Positions 8,290 through 15,583 of a stretch of DNA of 56,396 nucleotides are shown piece after piece. This DNA comes from Candidatus Parcubacteria bacterium (GTDB taxonomy: Bacteria; Patescibacteriota; Saccharimonadia; Saccharimonadales; Saccharimonadaceae). Position 1 is the stretch's first letter. Each line of letters opens with the position of its first letter. The DNA is taken from assembly GCA_023391075.1 (NCBI GenBank), contig JAEWBQ010000001.1, forward strand, positions 1 to 56,396, read 5' to 3'. The position numbers were made by a program, and so were the translations under genes. The notes beneath the pieces were generated by a model. The model saw only the letters and a list, made by a program, of their open reading frames with translations, was not told the origin of the DNA and ran no database searches.

Positions 8290-8307
8290 GTAAGAGGTGA
8301 GGCTGAA

Positions 8308-8703
8308 TTATTCAGCTTTTTTTGCAGCAGGCTTCTTCGCAGCTGGCTTTTTTGCGGCTGCTGGCTTGGTTGCAGCTGGCTTCTTCGCAGCAGCTGGCTT
8401 TGCAGCAGCTTTTGTTGCAGGCTTGGCAGCTGGAGTGGCTTTCTTGGTGGTTGCCAGCTTGACGCCAGCTTCTTTAGCGACCTTGCTCAGGTTGGCCTTG
8501 CGGCGGGCAACGGTGTTCTTCTTGAGCAGGTTCTTTTTGACTGCGGTGTCGAGCTCAGAGTGAGCCTTTGAGAGACCTTCGGCAGTTGGGTTTGCCAGGA
8601 AAGCCTTGACGGCGCCCTTGATATCGCGCTTGATGCCGACGTTGCGCTCGCGGCGCTTCGCGGTCTGCTTCATTCGTTTGATGGCTGATTTGATGATTGG
8701 CAT
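8308..8703 (-). CDS. rpsT: 30S ribosomal protein S20 with a Lys/Ala/Pro tail
   Basis: 131 residues. The first ~83 residues are a normal S20 (MPIIKSAIKRMKQTAKRRERN start, then the Ala- and Lys-rich helices), which binds 16S rRNA in the body of the small subunit. Usual S20 length is about 85-90. The extra ~48 residues are a repetitive KPAAKK-type tail resembling the C-terminal domain of histone H1 or bacterial Hc1/HupB-like proteins. A near-perfect promoter (TTTACA-17-TATAAT, 8748-8776 minus) and an AGAGG/AAGGA ribosome site precede the ATG. Confidence 0.93.
   Translation of the reverse strand: MPIIKSAIKRMKQTAKRRERNVGIKRDIKGAVKAFLANPTAEGLSKAHSELDTAVKKNLLKKNTVARRKANLSKVAKEAGVKLATTKKATPAAKPATKAAAKPAAAKKPAATKPAAAKKPAAKKPAAKKAE
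8324..8450 (-). repeat. Low-complexity Lys/Ala/Pro coding repeat in rpsT
   Basis: Imperfect tandem repeats of gct-ggc-ttc/ttt-type triplets, read on the minus strand as KPAAK units. This encodes the S20 tail. Confidence 0.75.
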
Positions 8704-8747
8704 GGTGTTCCTTTACCTCTTAGAAATTTTGAATACAATCAGAGGCA

Positions 8748-8776
8748 ATTATAGCGAAAAAAACGCTGGATGTAAA
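8748..8776 (-). promoter_or_regulatory. Promoter of rpsT
   Basis: On the minus strand TTTACA (8771-8776), 17-nt spacer, TATAAT (8748-8753). The leader is about 38 nt with a Shine-Dalgarno, so this ribosomal gene is not leaderless. Confidence 0.8.
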
Positions 8777-8789
8777 GGGTAGGGATGAG

Positions 8790-8819
8790 TTGACGTTATG
8801 AAAACTCTTATGGTATAGT
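8790..8819 (+). promoter_or_regulatory. Promoter of the DHH-like gene
   Basis: TTGACG (8790-8795), 18-nt spacer, extended -10 TGG-TATAGT (ending 8819). It is divergent from the rpsT promoter. The AGGA site at 8850-8853 places the real start at 8860, not at 8818, which lies inside the -10 box. Confidence 0.75.
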
Positions 8820-8859
8820 GTGGTCAAACTCCAAAAATATAAACACCCTAGGAAAAAAC

Positions 8860-10725
8860 ATGAACGATACGAATGCCAAGCAGCAAATCGTTGAGCGCAT
8901 CAAGAAGAGCAGCAATATCTTGGTCGCCGTCAGTAACGACCCATCAGTCGATGAGCTGAGCGCGGCGCTCGGCCTGACGGTCCTGCTCAATAAAATGGAC
9001 AAGCACGCCACGGCTGTCTTTAGCGGCGCGATTCCGCCAGCCATCACCTTCCTTGATCCGGAAAAAACGTTCGAAAACACGGTCGACAGTCTGCGTGACT
9101 TTATCATCGCGCTTGATAAGGAGAAGGCCGACCATCTGCGCTACAAGGTGGATGGCGACGTCGTCAAGATTTTCATCACGCCGTACCGTACGACAATTAC
9201 CAGCGACGACCTCGATTTCAGCCAGGGTGACTATAATGTCGAGCTCGTGTTGGCACTGGGCGTCAAGAATAAAGACCACCTCGACGAGGCGCTGGCCGCT
9301 CATGGCCGTATCTTGCACGACGCAACCGTTGCGACACTGACGGCCGGTGCTGATGCAAGCGACCTAGGAAGTATCGACTGGACGGATGCTGGCGCCAGCA
9401 GCCTGAGCGAGATGCTCGTCAGCTTGATTGACGCGCTGAAGCTCGAAAAAAGCATCCTCGATGAGCAAGTGGCAACGGCGCTGTTAACGGGTATCGTGGC
9501 AGCAACCGACCGCTTCAGTAACAACAAGACCAGTTCCAAGGTCATGACCGTGGCCGCTCAGCTGATGGCGGCTGGGGCCAACCAGCAGCTCATCGCGTTG
9601 AAGCTGAGTGAAAACCACGCGATTAGCGGCGACAATGACAGTGCCGATGACGACACGTCTGGTAATTCCGATGGGACTACTGATCTGGACGAAGGTTCGT
9701 CAACCAAACTGCAGAAGGGCAAAAAAGCCAAGGAATCAAAGACTGCTGAGGAGCCAGAGGCAGCGCCAGTGCCGTCGAATAACGGCGACCTGACCATCCA
9801 TCATGATACCGAAGCTGAGCTGGCCGAAGCCGCTCGTGAAGCCGAAGCTGCCCGCCAGGCCGAAGCGGCCGAAGAGGCCAAGGCTGAACTCGCGCGCGAA
9901 ACCGCCGACAAGGCCAAGCTCAGCGCCGAAGACGCGTTGGCTGCAGAGCTGGCGGATGTCGCACCGATCGCTCCGCCCGCCACGCCTCTCGACCTGAGCG
10001 ACGCCGAGCCGCTGCTCGGCGGTACGCTCAATGCGACCACCGAAGAGGCAGCCGAAGAAAGCCGCAAAGCACAATTCGATAGCCGCAACCACACGATTCT
10101 CAGCCACGGCGGGGAATATATTGGCGACCAGACACCGACGACCTTCCAGTCGCCGATCAATGCCGCGACTGATAACGAAGAACCTAGCGACGAGGCATTA
10201 TTCCAGGAATCAGTAGCGCCAGCAGGCGGGGCGACGCTGCGCGCTGCGCCAGTCACGCCACCGGAACCTACGCCAGTGCCGGTCGACGAGCCTGCCGTCG
10301 TGCCGATGCCGACGTTTGAGCCGACTGCCGTTCCTGAACCGGTCGCCCAACCTTCCGAACCAGCTCCTGAGCAACACGAGCCAACACTTGCCGAGATTGA
10401 CGCCCAGAATCGCACGCCACACGACGATGCACGCGCTGCGGTCGAAGCGGCCTTTGGAGCCGTTCCCTACGAGCCGGCGCCGATCCCAGCGCCAAGTGAG
10501 CCTGTGGTGCCCGAGCCCGTCCAGCCGGCCGCACCTGTGGTACCTGGCTTCCCGCCGCTGCCACCGTTGCCGCCGCTGCCTGATTTTTCAACGCTGCCCC
10601 CCGCACCAGGTGAGTTGCCACCAGCTCCAACCGACCTGCCGCCGGCACCACAATTCGGCGAAGAACTGCCGCCGCAGCCGCCAGCGCCTGCTGACCCAGG
10701 CCAGTTCCGGATTCCCGGCCAATAA
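8860..10725 (+). CDS. Degenerate DHH-family protein with coiled-coil and Pro-rich tail
   Basis: 621 residues. The first ~250 resemble NrnA/RecJ-like DHH phosphoesterases. A LVAVSNDPSVDELSAALGL stretch stands where the family has H-x-x-P-D-x-D, and TGIVAATDRFSNNKTS matches the second metal-binding region. The key first Asp/His ligands are replaced by Asn and Ser, so nuclease activity on oligoribonucleotides or cyclic dinucleotides is doubtful. From about 280 comes an acidic Ala/Glu/Arg-rich region likely to form a coiled coil, then a conserved-looking block SHGGEYIGDQ, then ~200 residues rich in Pro, Ala and Glu. No signal peptide or membrane helix. A cytoplasmic scaffold or nucleotide-binding role is possible. 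The start is set by AGGA six nt upstream. Confidence 0.75.
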   Translation: MNDTNAKQQIVERIKKSSNILVAVSNDPSVDELSAALGLTVLLNKMDKHATAVFSGAIPPAITFLDPEKTFENTVDSLRDFIIALDKEKADHLRYKVDGDVVKIFITPYRTTITSDDLDFSQGDYNVELVLALGVKNKDHLDEALAAHGRILHDATVATLTAGADASDLGSIDWTDAGASSLSEMLVSLIDALKLEKSILDEQVATALLTGIVAATDRFSNNKTSSKVMTVAAQLMAAGANQQLIALKLSENHAISGDNDSADDDTSGNSDGTTDLDEGSSTKLQKGKKAKESKTAEEPEAAPVPSNNGDLTIHHDTEAELAEAAREAEAARQAEAAEEAKAELARETADKAKLSAEDALAAELADVAPIAPPATPLDLSDAEPLLGGTLNATTEEAAEESRKAQFDSRNHTILSHGGEYIGDQTPTTFQSPINAATDNEEPSDEALFQESVAPAGGATLRAAPVTPPEPTPVPVDEPAVVPMPTFEPTAVPEPVAQPSEPAPEQHEPTLAEIDAQNRTPHDDARAAVEAAFGAVPYEPAPIPAPSEPVVPEPVQPAAPVVPGFPPLPPLPPLPDFSTLPPAPGELPPAPTDLPPAPQFGEELPPQPPAPADPGQFRIPGQ

Positions 10726-10753
10726 AAAATCGCCCCGCTCTCGGGGCGATTTT
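10726..10753. terminator. Bidirectional terminator
   Basis: AAAATCGCCCCG / CGGGGCGATTTT, a 12-bp stem with loop CTCT, between two convergent genes. Confidence 0.85.
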
Positions 10754-10755
10754 AT

Positions 10756-11442
10756 TTAGGTGAGGACAATGAACGGATTGATACCGAGCTGATCGCCGCG
10801 GCGCTCGAAGTGTGTTTGGGCGTCGCTGTGCTGCGTGTGGTGTGCACGCATGACGGCGATGATGCGCTCGCGGTAGGCGGTGGCGTCGACGATTTCGCCG
10901 ACTTCGTCATCGCGGCGGCCCGGCTCCATGTATAACCATTCAGTATTCGCTACCGGGAGCTGGTCGACAGTGGCGCAGGCCAGGCGCAGGCGGGTGAACC
11001 GCGTATCCTCGGCCTTGCGGCGATAAAAGACCAGGCAGCTGGCTCGCCCGGCGACGATGTGGTCAATGTGGCCGGAGATGCCATTGATGTCAATCGACAT
11101 CATCTCGATTTCGACCGGCTCGTCGTAGCGGGTGAGGGTCTGGTCGATAATGGCATTGATCCGGTCGACGGCCTCTAGCATGGCGATGTTATCCAGATGG
11201 CCATCATCAAAGCCCAGGACATGCAGGCTACTGACGCCCATGAGTTCACCAGCCCGGCGCCATTCCTGTTCGCGCACGGCGCCGAGGTCGTCATGGTTGT
11301 CGGGGTTCATGCCGGCCTGTCCGGTCGTTAACGTCATGAGGTGGACGTCAGCGCCTTCATCGATTTCTTTCATCAGCGTGCCACTAGGGCCGAACGCCTC
11401 GTCGTCGGGATGGGCAAAGATGCCGAAAATGATCTTTTTCAT
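10756..11442 (-). CDS. PIG-L/LmbE-family deacetylase
   Basis: 228 residues. The N-terminus carries IFGIFAHPDDEAFG, the zinc-binding AHPDDE signature of the family, with a later His ligand in SGHIDHIVAGR. Members deacetylate N-acetylglucosaminyl lipids or thiol precursors such as mycothiol intermediates, or other N-acetyl sugars; the substrate here is unknown. In a cell-surface-rich genome a GlcNAc-linked envelope glycan is one option. The minus-strand TATACT lies 6 nt before the ATG and is one half of the palindromic promoter shared with truB. It ends at a terminator shared with the DHH-like gene. Confidence 0.88.
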   Translation of the reverse strand: MKKIIFGIFAHPDDEAFGPSGTLMKEIDEGADVHLMTLTTGQAGMNPDNHDDLGAVREQEWRRAGELMGVSSLHVLGFDDGHLDNIAMLEAVDRINAIIDQTLTRYDEPVEIEMMSIDINGISGHIDHIVAGRASCLVFYRRKAEDTRFTRLRLACATVDQLPVANTEWLYMEPGRRDDEVGEIVDATAYRERIIAVMRAHHTQHSDAQTHFERRGDQLGINPFIVLT

Positions 11443-11446
11443 GAGT

Positions 11447-11458
11447 CTAGTATACTAG
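11447..11458. promoter_or_regulatory. Palindromic bidirectional -10 shared by PIG-L gene and truB
   Basis: CTAGTATACTAG, a 12-bp perfect palindrome. It yields TATACT on the plus strand (11451-11456, 7 nt before the truB ATG) and TATACT on the minus strand (11449-11454, 6 nt before the PIG-L ATG). The whole gap between the two start codons is 21 nt. Confidence 0.65.
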
Positions 11459-11463
11459 AGCAG

Positions 11464-12126
11464 ATGGATATGGATCGTACAATTCTAATCGACAAGCCCG
11501 ACGGCATGACCAGTTTCGGCGTGGTGGCGCGCGTCCGCCGCGTGCTGAGCCGCCAGGCGAGCAAAAAGGTGAAAGTGGGGCATACCGGCACGCTTGATCC
11601 ATTCGCGACCGGGTTGATGATTCTCGTCACCGGCAAAATGACCAAGCACGCCATGGAGTACACTAAGCTCGATAAGGTGTACGAAGCGACGATTCGTCTG
11701 GGACAGACCAGCACCACCGGTGATCCGGAAGGGGAGCTGGCTGACATTTCTGATCGACAGCCGACACGCGACGAGATTGAGGTCGTACTACAGCGCTTCG
11801 TGGGTGATATTGAGCAGCGCCCCCCGATTTTTAGCGCCATTAAGATCGACGGCCAGCGCGCCTACAAGTTAGCCCGCGACGGCAAGGAAGTCGAGATTCC
11901 GCTGCGCACCGTGCAGGTGTTTAGCCTGGAGTGCCTGAACTACACCTATCCGGAGCTGAAAATCCGCACTCATGTCAGTAGCGGCACCTATATTCGTAGC
12001 TTGGCGAGCGACATCGGTGAAGCGCTTGGCACCGGTGCCTACACGACGCAGCTGCGCCGCACGGCAATACGTGACTGGGTGGTTGAAGAGGCGCAGACGC
12101 TCGAACAGTTTGGTGTCACCAGTTAG
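11464..12126 (+). CDS. truB: tRNA pseudouridine-55 synthase
   Basis: 220 residues. TruB makes pseudouridine 55 in the T-loop of tRNAs. The catalytic Asp lies in GHTGTLDPFATG, and the family motifs YEATIRLGQTSTTGDPEG and the RPPIFSAIKIDGQRAYKLAR and GTYIRSLASDIG segments are all present. It is shorter than E. coli TruB (about 314) and has no C-terminal PUA domain. The ATG at 11464 is chosen because it lies 7 nt after TATACT; a second ATG 6 nt further on is possible. An upstream in-frame extension would overlap the PIG-L gene and predate the promoter. truB beside rpsO is a classic bacterial neighbourhood. Confidence 0.94.
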   Translation: MDMDRTILIDKPDGMTSFGVVARVRRVLSRQASKKVKVGHTGTLDPFATGLMILVTGKMTKHAMEYTKLDKVYEATIRLGQTSTTGDPEGELADISDRQPTRDEIEVVLQRFVGDIEQRPPIFSAIKIDGQRAYKLARDGKEVEIPLRTVQVFSLECLNYTYPELKIRTHVSSGTYIRSLASDIGEALGTGAYTTQLRRTAIRDWVVEEAQTLEQFGVTS

Positions 12127-12130
12127 CCCC

Positions 12131-12159
12131 TTGAAAAAAGCCCGAATTACTGGTATTAT
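12131..12159 (+). promoter_or_regulatory. Promoter of rpsO
   Basis: TTGAAA (12131-12136), 17-nt spacer, extended -10 TGG-TATTAT (ending 12159), then 7 nt to the ATG. A ribosomal protein gene with a predicted leaderless mRNA. Confidence 0.75.
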
Positions 12160-12166
12160 CGGTGAG

Positions 12167-12433
12167 ATGATTACTAAAGAGAACAAATCACAGGCAATTG
12201 CTTTGACTCAGGTTGCGAAGAACGACGTCGGGAGCCCACAGGCTCAGGTGTCAGTCTTGACGGCTCGTATCAAAGAGGTGACCGAACACCTTAAGGCCAA
12301 CAAGCACGACCACATGGCTCGTCGCGGCCTCATTCAGATGGTTGGTAAGCGAAAGCGCCTCTTGAAATACCTTGAGAACAAAGACTTCGAAGCATACAAA
12401 GCTGTTGTCGCCAAACTAGGACTCCGCAAATAG
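12167..12433 (+). CDS. rpsO: 30S ribosomal protein S15
   Basis: 88 residues, the normal length. S15 binds the three-way junction of 16S rRNA helices 20-22 and nucleates the platform. Family features include the H-x-x-D-x-x-x-R-R-G-L pattern (HDHMARRGLIQMVGKRKRLLKYL), about residues 46-66. An upstream in-frame ORF exists but the promoter 7 nt before the ATG fixes the start. In E. coli S15 represses its own mRNA through a leader structure; a leaderless transcript would rule out that kind of control. The stop codon lies within a strong terminator. Confidence 0.96.
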   Translation: MITKENKSQAIALTQVAKNDVGSPQAQVSVLTARIKEVTEHLKANKHDHMARRGLIQMVGKRKRLLKYLENKDFEAYKAVVAKLGLRK

Positions 12434-12448
12434 CGGAGTTCTTTTTTT
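12421..12448 (+). terminator. Terminator of rpsO
   Basis: ACTCCGC / GCGGAGT stem with a 5-nt loop and a run of seven T. The stem includes the last codons and stop of rpsO. Confidence 0.85.
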
Positions 12449-12463
12449 GTCGCCGCACTACTA

Positions 12464-12472
12464 TGCTACAGT
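12464..12472 (+). promoter_or_regulatory. Extended -10 of the ABC exporter gene
   Basis: TG-C-TACAGT, ending 8 nt before the ATG at 12481, with no ribosome site between. Confidence 0.45.
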
Positions 12473-12480
12473 AAAGAACG

Positions 12481-14286
12481 ATGAGCACTACCGAGCGAAA
12501 ATTATCAGTCCGTGAGCGGATCGCCGGCATTGGCCAAGTGGCTAAAATCACTTATCGGGCCTCACCGTTTGCGGTGTACGTCAAGATTATCGACGCGATT
12601 ATTAACTCTGTCTTACCACTCTTGACGGCGTTTTACGCTGCCCAAACGACCACCGCGCTGGCGGCGGCCTACCTAGGGGACCATGCGGCCGGCACGCACG
12701 CGGTGCAGCTGGTTATCATCACGGCAGTGCTCGGTGTCGTCCAGACGGCCTGGTCGAGTTTCTCTCAGTACGTTAATCAAATGATGCGCTACCGGGTGGG
12801 CGCCGCCGTGAGCGACCGACTGCTTGAGCATTTTTTGGCGCTGGAGTTTTGGCAATACGACGACAAAAAGACCGCCGACGTCTATGACAAGGCCAAGCAG
12901 TTCGCGAATTTTTTCCCGTTCGTGTTTGATAATCTCGCGCGCATCGGATCAGCGTTCATTACCTTGGCAGTCGGGCTGGTTGCGCTATTCGTCGTGTCAT
13001 GGTGGCTGGGATTAATCTTGATCGCTGCCGTCGTGCCGGGAATTTACTTCCAGTTCAAGCTGTCGCGGGCGCAGGCAAAGTACTGGAACGAGAATACCGA
13101 TGCCCGCCGGGTCAAAAGTTGGGTGGAGTGGCTGATGATGCGCCTGCAGTCGATTTCTGAGCTGCGACTGTACGGCCTGGTGGAGCATTTGATGGCGATC
13201 CGTAATCAAGCCCGTGATAAAGATGAGCGTCAGCGCATCGAGTTTGAACGTAAATTTATGGGTAAGCAGTTTTTTGCCAGTGCGCTCGAGGCAGTCGCGG
13301 AAGTGGTGGCGCTCGTCTATACGGCCCTGCAGATCATGGCACGTGCCCAGCCAATCGGGCAATTTCTCTATGTGCAGCAAGTGGTGTCACGGGCGTTGGG
13401 CGGCGCCCGCAGTTTCGTCGGCGAGGTGAGCTCGATCGACAGCGATATCGTCAACATGTTCGACTACAATGAATTCATGGCCATGCCGGTAGCAAAGGCG
13501 CGCACCAAGCACCTCGAGCAGGCGCCGCAGCGCATCGAAGTGCGCGACGTGTCGTTTCGCTACCCCGGCAGCAAGCAGCTGGTGCTCGATGATGTGTCAC
13601 TGACGATTACGGCGGGGCAGCGCATTGCGATCGTCGGAGAAAACGGGGCAGGCAAATCGACCTTGATCAAGCTGTTGCTTGGCTTGTATCATCCGACCAA
13701 AGGCAGTATCTTACTCGATGATCAGCCGCTCCGCGACATCGTGCCCGCCAGTTGGCATGCCTACATCGGCATCTTGCAGCAGGAATTTGTGAAGTATGAT
13801 TTCGCGACGGCCCGCGAGAATGTCTACTACGGCGACGCCAGTCAGCCGTTTGACGAAGAGCGTTTCACGGCTGCCCTCACTAAGGCCGAAGCACGTGACT
13901 TCCTCGAAAAATTACCAAAGGGCGTCGATACCTACATTGATCCCTGGATGCAGCATGAAGACAAGACGTCGGGGGTCGATTTGTCAGGCGGCCAGTGGCA
14001 GCGCGTGGCTCTTGCGCGTAACTTCTACCGTGACAGCCCGATCGTGGTTCTCGATGAACCGACCAGCGCGATTGACGCCCTAGCTGAGACGCGGATTTTC
14101 AAGCGTCTGTTTGCCGAGCGCGACCGCACATTGATTATGATCAGCCACCGCCTCACGACCGTCGAAAAAGCCGATGTGATTTACGTTATGCACGAAGGAA
14201 AGCTGGTCGAGCAGGGGACGCATGCCGAACTGGTGCGAAAACACGGCCGCTACTACGAGATGTTCGAGAGTCAGCTGCGCCCTTAA
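12481..14286 (+). CDS. ABC exporter, fused permease and ATPase
   Basis: 601 residues. An N-terminal transmembrane domain of about six helices (roughly residues 20-320) is fused to an ATPase domain. The ATPase has Walker A GENGAGKST, Q-loop LQQEFVKYD, signature LSGGQWQRVALAR, Walker B PIVVLDEPTSAID and switch His (ISHRLT). This half-transporter layout works as a homo- or heterodimer. The family exports lipids, peptides or drugs; the substrate cannot be deduced. No partner gene is adjacent, so a homodimer is likely. The insert MQHEDKTSGVD before the signature motif is of the type seen in MsbA-like and multidrug exporters. Confidence 0.92.
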   Translation: MSTTERKLSVRERIAGIGQVAKITYRASPFAVYVKIIDAIINSVLPLLTAFYAAQTTTALAAAYLGDHAAGTHAVQLVIITAVLGVVQTAWSSFSQYVNQMMRYRVGAAVSDRLLEHFLALEFWQYDDKKTADVYDKAKQFANFFPFVFDNLARIGSAFITLAVGLVALFVVSWWLGLILIAAVVPGIYFQFKLSRAQAKYWNENTDARRVKSWVEWLMMRLQSISELRLYGLVEHLMAIRNQARDKDERQRIEFERKFMGKQFFASALEAVAEVVALVYTALQIMARAQPIGQFLYVQQVVSRALGGARSFVGEVSSIDSDIVNMFDYNEFMAMPVAKARTKHLEQAPQRIEVRDVSFRYPGSKQLVLDDVSLTITAGQRIAIVGENGAGKSTLIKLLLGLYHPTKGSILLDDQPLRDIVPASWHAYIGILQQEFVKYDFATARENVYYGDASQPFDEERFTAALTKAEARDFLEKLPKGVDTYIDPWMQHEDKTSGVDLSGGQWQRVALARNFYRDSPIVVLDEPTSAIDALAETRIFKRLFAERDRTLIMISHRLTTVEKADVIYVMHEGKLVEQGTHAELVRKHGRYYEMFESQLRP

Positions 14287-14303
14287 TCAAAGCTTGTCAC
14301 ACC

Positions 14304-14333
14304 TTGATGAAGCTCATGCTTCTCGGGTACACT
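14304..14333 (+). promoter_or_regulatory. Promoter of the 14341 prepilin gene
   Basis: TTGATG (14304-14309), 18-nt spacer, TACACT (14328-14333), 7 nt before the ATG. Leaderless. Confidence 0.6.
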
Positions 14334-14340
14334 GGAGACA

Positions 14341-14922
14341 ATGGGCTACAGCAAACAAGCACGTGCGTTTACCATTGTCGAACTGCTGATCGTCATCGTA
14401 GTTATTGCGATTCTGGCGGCTATCGTGACGGTGACCTATAGCGGCATCAGCCGTCGGGCAAACAACGCGCAGACGATTGATGCCGCAAAGGAATGGGCGA
14501 AAATCGTCCAGCAGTATATCGTCGCCAACGGTTTGCCGACCTACGATACTTCGACTGGTAATGGCAGCTACGAACAGTTTCCATGCCTGGGTACCGGCTA
14601 TCCTGGCGGTGTCTGTGCTAGTACGACTAATACGAACGTTATCGGGGCAGGGGTCAGCTACCCAAGCACTGCATTCCTGACCAAGATGAAAACCATCACC
14701 GCCAGCGTTCCTGTTCCGTCGTTTCAAACCGTCTACTTCAACAGCCAGCCGCACGTCGGCGGCTTCATCAACCTTGGCGTCTCTGGCGCCGGTCCGGTCA
14801 GTCTTTCCTTTTTTCTCAAGGGCGGCTCGGATGTGACCTGTCCGGATCTGGGTATCGGTTCGATTACCGAAAAGAGCCGATCAAGCGACGGGGTCTACTG
14901 CGGGGTTAACAACATCCAGTAG
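14341..14922 (+). CDS. Type IV prepilin-like protein (Ala-Phe cleavage site)
   Basis: 193 residues. The leader MGYSKQARA is followed by FTIVELLIVIVVIAILAAI, a typical pilin helix with Glu5. The residue before the cleavage point is Ala instead of the near-universal Gly, a substitution that some peptidases tolerate. The C-terminal domain has about four Cys and many Gly and Ser. It stands alone, with its own leaderless promoter, between an ABC exporter and a convergent Nudix gene that it overlaps by 42 nt at the 3' end. Confidence 0.85.
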   Translation: MGYSKQARAFTIVELLIVIVVIAILAAIVTVTYSGISRRANNAQTIDAAKEWAKIVQQYIVANGLPTYDTSTGNGSYEQFPCLGTGYPGGVCASTTNTNVIGAGVSYPSTAFLTKMKTITASVPVPSFQTVYFNSQPHVGGFINLGVSGAGPVSLSFFLKGGSDVTCPDLGIGSITEKSRSSDGVYCGVNNIQ

Positions 14923-15393
14923 CGACCCGGCCGCAGGCAGCTCGTTCCAGATATAGACCGGTTTGTCAGCCGTCAGATACCCATCAAGATCAAGCGTTTG
15001 TAAAAAGGCCGGCAGGACATTGCTGGTTTTTGGATCGATCCAGGTAATGTCGGCCAATTCTTGAACACCATGTGTGGTAGTGGTTAGGTCGACGGTTGCG
15101 TAATCATTCGGATTTTCCAGGTGGAAGAAAAACTCTAGTTGCTCTCGCAGCTCGCCGGTTCGTGTCGGGAAGAGAAACTGCTGGACGAACAGCAGCCGCC
15201 CGACTTTCGGTGCGATGCCCGTCTCCTCGATCATCTCACGCTGCACGCAGGCCTCGATTGATTCTCCTGAGTCGAGGCCGCCGCCTGGAATGGCCCAAAA
15301 ATCGACAGGGTTTCCATCGTGATCTTTATGTAATACGCTGAGTAGCTTGCCGTTTTGGTACGCAATGCCGCGTACGCCAATTCGTCGTTCCAT
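14881..15393 (-). CDS. Nudix hydrolase
   Basis: 170 residues. The Nudix box is complete (GGGLDSGESIEACVQREMIEETG), with the Arg-Glu-x-x-Glu-Glu core that binds Mg. Such enzymes hydrolyse nucleoside diphosphates linked to another moiety, often damaged nucleotides. The start at 15393 has a strong AAGGAG seven nt upstream. An in-frame extension of 31 residues exists, and a TATACT box (15487-15492 minus) just before it could give a longer leaderless form; that extension does not look like Nudix sequence. The 3' end overlaps the convergent prepilin gene by 42 nt. Confidence 0.88.
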   Translation of the reverse strand: MERRIGVRGIAYQNGKLLSVLHKDHDGNPVDFWAIPGGGLDSGESIEACVQREMIEETGIAPKVGRLLFVQQFLFPTRTGELREQLEFFFHLENPNDYATVDLTTTTHGVQELADITWIDPKTSNVLPAFLQTLDLDGYLTADKPVYIWNELPAAGSLLDVVNPAVDPVA

Positions 15394-15486
15394 ATGATTC
15401 TCCTTAAATAGTTGATTCAAGGCGTCAGCGGTGCGGCTCGTCCGAACGTTCACGCAGAGCGGAACCTGGCGGTTCATCGTGAGCAT

Positions 15487-15492
15487 AGTATA
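15487..15492 (-). promoter_or_regulatory. -10 box of the Nudix gene
   Basis: TATACT on the minus strand. With the start at 15393 the leader is about 85 nt and carries AAGGAG. An ATG at 15477, 9 nt downstream, is the alternative leaderless start. Confidence 0.45.
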
Positions 15493-15553
15493 TCATAAGT
15501 CGTGTGGAGAAGCTGATCATCAACTATATATAGTCGACAGACGAACCAGTTGC

Positions 15554-15559
15554 TATGAT
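15554..15559 (+). promoter_or_regulatory. -10 box of the RdgB gene
   Basis: TATGAT in extended context TG-C-TATGAT. The ATG at 15584 has AAAGGAG upstream, so this gene is Shine-Dalgarno led. Confidence 0.45.
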
Positions 15560-15583
15560 GACAGGACACATAAAGGAGACGCC

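Noticed and set aside
11341..11463. N-terminal extension of TruB
   Set aside because: It would be transcribed only from a promoter inside the PIG-L gene, overlaps that gene antisense, and the family start matches 11464.
15394..15486. 31-residue N-terminal extension of the Nudix protein
   Set aside because: Sequence unlike Nudix proteins, and AAGGAG stands directly before the ATG at 15393; kept only as an alternative.
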